Shown here piece by piece: positions 6,313 to 9,145 of a stretch of 9,145 nt of DNA; within the stretch, counting starts at the first letter, position 1; every line of letters begins with the position of its first letter. The notes below the pieces were generated by a model that had not been told where the DNA came from, searched no databases, and saw nothing but the letters and a program-made list of their open reading frames with translations. A program made the translations under genes and the position numbers. The DNA comes from Gammaproteobacteria bacterium (GTDB lineage: Bacteria; Pseudomonadota; Gammaproteobacteria; Eutrophobiales; Eutrophobiaceae): contig VYCZ01000242.1 in assembly GCA_009843675.1 (NCBI GenBank), forward strand, positions 314 through 9,458, given 5' to 3'.

Positions 6313-7260
6313 ATGTCCTTGACCGAATTCGAAGCCATTGAAAAATATTTTGCCGACTTGACTCCGGCAGGACGCGGCGTCATGCTCGGTATAGGGGATG
6401 ACGCGGCACTGCTGGAACCCGGCCCGGACTCCTGCCTTGTCGTCAGCACCGACACCCTGGTTTCCGGCGTCCACTTTTTTCCCGATGCCGACCCTGCCGA
6501 CATCGGTTACAAGGCCCTGGCCGTGAACCTCAGCGACATGGCCGCCATGGCTGCCCTCCCGCGCTGGTTTACCCTGGCGCTGACCCTGTCGGAAACAGAG
6601 ATGACCCACAAGTGGCTGGAGGGATTCGCCCGCGGCCTGGGGCAAGTGGCCGGTGAATATGGCGTTGCGCTGGTTGGCGGCGACCTGTGCAAGGGGCCGC
6701 TGGCGGTGACAATCCAGGTCCTCGGCGAGTGCCCGAAAGGGCGGGAAATCCGGCGTAGCGGTGCTGCCGCAGGCGATCATATCTACGTCAGCGGCGAGCT
6801 TGGCAGCGCGGCCTTTGCGCTGGAGATGCTGAAATCCGGACGGACTCCCCACCCGGATTGTCTTGCCCGCCTGCTGCGACCGGTTCCGAGAATCGAACTG
6901 GGTCTATCACTGCGCGGGATCGCAAGCGCCATGATCGACATCTCTGACGGGTTGCTTGGCGACCTTGGCCACCTCCTTGACGCCGGCAACGTCGGCGCCC
7001 GGGTCGATATCGATGCAATCCCGTTCCATGAACGACTGGGTACGGAGTGCGACCCCGCGCAGAAGTGGCGCTGCATATTGAGCGGCGGAGACGATTACGA
7101 ACTGTGTTTTACCGTCCCGCCTGCAAAACTGCAGGAACTGGAGCGGATCGGGACGCCGGTTTACCGTATCGGCGAGATCCTGGCAGAAAAAGAGCTGCGC
7201 TGTATCCGCAACGACGGTACCAAGTACGTCCCGGGCCAGGCCGGGTATGTGCATTTCTAA
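6313..7260 (+). CDS. thiL: Thiamine-monophosphate kinase
   Basis: ThiL phosphorylates thiamine monophosphate to thiamine diphosphate with ATP, the last step of cofactor synthesis, in the cytoplasm. The 315-residue product has the usual length and motifs of the PurM-like ATP-binding fold: GIGDDAALL at 26-34, the metal and nucleotide binding loop; STDTLVSGVHF at 45-55; GYKALAVNLSDMAAMAALP at 65-83; a GGDLCKGP segment in the middle; IDISDGLLGDLGHLL in the C-terminal domain; and SGGDDYELCFTVPP near residue 255-270. A GAAGGGA at 6294-6300 about 12 bases before the ATG may serve as ribosome binding site. The gene follows nusB by 29 bases, the usual nusB-thiL pair, so co-transcription is likely. pgpA, which often follows thiL, is absent; a repeat-bearing gap and AT-rich sugar-modification genes follow instead. 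Confidence 0.98.
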   Translation: MSLTEFEAIEKYFADLTPAGRGVMLGIGDDAALLEPGPDSCLVVSTDTLVSGVHFFPDADPADIGYKALAVNLSDMAAMAALPRWFTLALTLSETEMTHKWLEGFARGLGQVAGEYGVALVGGDLCKGPLAVTIQVLGECPKGREIRRSGAAAGDHIYVSGELGSAAFALEMLKSGRTPHPDCLARLLRPVPRIELGLSLRGIASAMIDISDGLLGDLGHLLDAGNVGARVDIDAIPFHERLGTECDPAQKWRCILSGGDDYELCFTVPPAKLQELERIGTPVYRIGEILAEKELRCIRNDGTKYVPGQAGYVHF

Positions 7261-7484
7261 TCTGCTTGACCGTTCCCTTCTTTCGGCTTAACCTGTCCCT
7301 GTCACCATTTAGTAGGCCCGTTCGTCGGGTCTTCTGCTGAATACAATAGCCTGTAGTTCCGACAAGGGGTCGCTCCCTGCGTCTGGTAAATAAGCAGGAT
7401 CGTCTCGTAATACCTACTAGATGGTGACAAAGGCCCGGCACCATTATTGCCTGGCGCCATTCACTGTTTACTTGGAAAACGGGC
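7261..7484. other. Non-coding gap at the core/accessory boundary
   Basis: This 224-base stretch separates thiL from the glycosyltransferase gene and shows no credible coding region. It holds an inverted repeat (7300-7429) and, just outside its left arm, CCTGTCCC, reminiscent of half of a REP sequence. Base composition shifts from GC-rich to AT-rich across it. TTGACC at 7266-7271 resembles a -35 box, but no good -10 follows it at the right distance. Confidence 0.6.
7300..7429. repeat. Inverted repeat downstream of thiL
   Basis: TGTCACCATTTAGTAGG (7300-7316) and its inverted copy at 7413-7429 match at 16 of 17 positions, enclosing 96 bases. Directly inside the left arm, CCCG-TTCGT-CGGG (7317-7329) forms a small hairpin. 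The overall size of 130 bases and terminal inverted repeats fit a small non-autonomous element or an excision scar, but no target duplication could be recognised. I do not recognise the family. Confidence 0.75.
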
Positions 7485-8285
7485 GTGTGCGTTAATTTAG
7501 AACAGACGGATAAAGTCTCTGTTGTGATAGCGAGTTATAACTCCTCTGCCTACATAACAAGAGCGATTCATTCCGTATTGAGCCAGAATTACGCCGACAT
7601 AGAAATTATCATTGCTGATGATGCATCAACCGACAATACGTGTGCGTTGGTAAGCCAGTTGGATGATCCTCGGATAAAATTAATCTGTCTGCCGGCGCAT
7701 CGTGGGCAGGCGACAGCCCGGAATACAGCCATTCGCGCGGCTACAGGCCGATATATTGCTTTTCTTGATTCTGACGATTACTGGTTATCTGATAAATTGA
7801 CGGTACAAATCAGGAACATGAAGGCTCGGCGTGCTGTTTTTTCCCATACTAATTACTGGATTAAATGGGAAGATGAGGATTCTGAAACCCTGTTTGAAGT
7901 ACCGGAAAAAATAAACAGCGATTATCTGCTAACACATGGCAATATCATAAATACATCCAGCGTGGTCTATGATGCCGGCATACTGGGTAAAATCTACATG
8001 CCATGTTTTCCTCTGGCAGAAGATTATGCCACATGGTTAACACTACTAAACCAGTTCTCCTGTAGATCAGTATTGGGGGTTTGTCGTAATTTGACTTATC
8101 GTATCAGGCGGCCTGGTTCACTCTCTTCACGTTGGGTGATCATGCGCTGGTTTCATTTGAAGGTGTATCTGGACATAAAGAAATTGTCTCTGATGAGGTC
8201 ATTGTATTGCTTTTTTATTGTTCAACTACGGAGTATTTACAAACGTGTGGAAAAAATCATCAGCCCGTCGCGACGCGCCGGTTGA
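7485..8285 (+). CDS. Family 2 glycosyltransferase
   Basis: The 266-residue product is a GT-A fold glycosyltransferase, expected to transfer a sugar from a nucleotide-sugar donor during surface polysaccharide or glycolipid assembly at the inner face of the membrane. SVVIASYNS at 12-20 is the first strand of the nucleotide-binding fold. ADDASTDNT at 44-52 carries the first conserved aspartates. AHRGQATARNTAIRAATGRYIAFLDSDDYW at 71-100 includes the metal-binding DSDD (95-98). LAEDYATWL at 177-185 holds the likely catalytic base. No membrane segment is obvious; the C-terminal 40 residues are basic and partly hydrophobic (YCFFIVQLRSIYKRVEK), perhaps for membrane contact. The GTG start was chosen because only ten residues precede the first strand. 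The gene is AT-rich (38% GC in the 60 bases from 7861 by hand count). It overlaps the sulfotransferase gene by 41 bases. Donor and acceptor cannot be told. Confidence 0.92.
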   Translation: MCVNLEQTDKVSVVIASYNSSAYITRAIHSVLSQNYADIEIIIADDASTDNTCALVSQLDDPRIKLICLPAHRGQATARNTAIRAATGRYIAFLDSDDYWLSDKLTVQIRNMKARRAVFSHTNYWIKWEDEDSETLFEVPEKINSDYLLTHGNIINTSSVVYDAGILGKIYMPCFPLAEDYATWLTLLNQFSCRSVLGVCRNLTYRIRRPGSLSSRWVIMRWFHLKVYLDIKKLSLMRSLYCFFIVQLRSIYKRVEKIISPSRRAG

Positions 8286-9145
8286 TTTTCTTATCGTTGG
8301 TACGGCCAGGGCCGGGACTACCACTTTGTTTGAAACGCTAAGGAAACATCCTGATATTTTCATTCCCGCACGTAAAGAGTGTCGATATTTTTCTGCCTTA
8401 AGTGGGGAGTTTGCCGGACCTGGACCACAATTTGCAAAGACGGTTATTCGAACCCCGGAGGAATATAGAGAATTGTTCTGTCAAGCAAAATCAGGCCAAT
8501 TGCGCGGCGATATTTCACCAGAATATTTGTATTATTGCCAAAATGCCGTCCCCAAAATTCTGGCAGAGACTCATGAGCAGTTCCCTATTATTATCGTTTT
8601 GCGAAATCCCATAGACAGAGCTTATTCCCATTATCTTTTTAACATTCGTCAGGGATGGGAATCCTTGAGTTTTGAAGATGCCATTAAGCAGGAGCCGCTA
8701 CGCAAGGCGGAAAACTGGCCGTGTGGCTGGTTCTACGTTGAGCGGGGATACTATGCCAACCAGGTGAAGGCTTACACGGATGTATTTCCCCGGGTATTGA
8801 TACTGTTATTTGAGCGGGATGTCATCACTGGGCTGGCGGGCGATAAGATATTGACGTTTTTGGGGTTGGGGGCGCAGCCGGGTGGCAAGAGAAATATCCA
8901 TGTCAATGCGGGCGGCTATCCTAAACATCGGCGGCTGCATCGTTGGCTGACGAACGAGGACGGGGTGGTTAGAAGGATCAAGAACGTCGTCAAGAAAACG
9001 CCATTATATGATAGCTCACTACGAGTCTATCAAAGACTGCTGGAAGCCGATCTGAAAAAAGTAGATATGAAATCAGGTACCAGATTGATGTTGAAAGAAA
9101 GGTTCGTTGAGGATGTTGACCTGTTAGCAGCGCAAACCCATCTCC
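8245..9145 (+). CDS. Sulfotransferase, truncated by the window end
   Basis: An open frame from GTG 8245 to the window end encodes 300 residues of a PAPS-dependent sulfotransferase, expected to sulfate a carbohydrate or similar acceptor. FLIVGTARAGTTTLFETLRKHP starts at residue 15; G19-T27 is the 5'-phosphosulfate loop, with Arg22 where many relatives have Lys. VLRNPIDRAYSHYLF from 118 is the 3'-phosphate binding motif, with Arg120 and Ser128. GWFYVERGYYANQVKAY (160s-170s) and the late GKRNIHVNAGGYPKHRRLHRWL are typical of bacterial sulfotransferases related to heparan and deacetylase-sulfotransferase types. The C-terminal RFVEDVDLLAAQTHL looks close to the family end, so perhaps only 10-20 residues are missing. 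ACGGAG at 8228-8233, 11 bases before the GTG, supports the start. The gene overlaps the glycosyltransferase by 41 bases, pointing to translational coupling and a shared product. Confidence 0.9.
   Translation, partial: MWKKSSARRDAPVDFLIVGTARAGTTTLFETLRKHPDIFIPARKECRYFSALSGEFAGPGPQFAKTVIRTPEEYRELFCQAKSGQLRGDISPEYLYYCQNAVPKILAETHEQFPIIIVLRNPIDRAYSHYLFNIRQGWESLSFEDAIKQEPLRKAENWPCGWFYVERGYYANQVKAYTDVFPRVLILLFERDVITGLAGDKILTFLGLGAQPGGKRNIHVNAGGYPKHRRLHRWLTNEDGVVRRIKNVVKKTPLYDSSLRVYQRLLEADLKKVDMKSGTRLMLKERFVEDVDLLAAQTHL

Noticed and set aside
7109..7444. A 111-codon minus strand open frame covering the thiL 3' end and the repeat-bearing gap
   Set aside because: It is rich in Arg, Pro and Gly, has no recognisable domain, and overlaps both thiL and the inverted repeat.
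8402..8614. Short plus strand open frame of 70 codons
   Set aside because: It is a shadow of the sulfotransferase, whose own frame is open through the region with the expected motifs.

Overview
The window looks like chromosomal DNA of a gammaproteobacterium, probably an environmental or uncultured lineage. The evidence is gene content and order: mfd followed by a CsiV-like gene, then glyA-nrdR-ribD-nusB-thiL, a housekeeping neighbourhood typical of Gammaproteobacteria. Most of the window is GC-rich with short intergenic gaps. No tRNA, rRNA, CRISPR array or transposase gene was seen.

Layout. 2-799 (+) is the C-terminal part of mfd, cut by the window start. 875-1663 (+) encodes a secreted CsiV-like protein. 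1782-2645 (-) encodes a DUF815-type AAA+ ATPase, convergent with csiV and divergent from glyA. 2732-3985 (+) is glyA. 4153-4659 nrdR, 4661-5758 ribD, 5801-6283 nusB and 6313-7260 thiL form a compact + strand run. A 224-base gap with an inverted repeat follows. After it the DNA becomes visibly AT-richer and carries a family 2 glycosyltransferase (7485-8285) overlapping a sulfotransferase (8245 to the window end, truncated), the start of a surface-polysaccharide type module.

How the genes work together. The core genes cover transcription-coupled repair (mfd), one-carbon metabolism (glyA), control of ribonucleotide reductase (nrdR), riboflavin synthesis (ribD), antitermination (nusB) and thiamine diphosphate synthesis (thiL). 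ribE, ribBA and ribH, which commonly lie between ribD and nusB, are absent here: ribD and nusB are separated by less than 50 bases. pgpA, often found after thiL, is also absent.

The most interesting signal is not a gene. Five unrelated palindromic repeats sit at or just after gene 3' ends: after mfd (785-829), csiV (1641-1776), glyA (4001-4103), nusB (6255-6274) and thiL (7300-7429). At mfd, csiV and nusB the repeat runs into the reading frame and supplies the last codons, and at mfd and csiV the stop codon itself. The glyA-nrdR element has long arms enclosing two small hairpins with the same CATCCATG core. nrdR also has a TATAAT placed so close to its ATG that the transcript may be leaderless.
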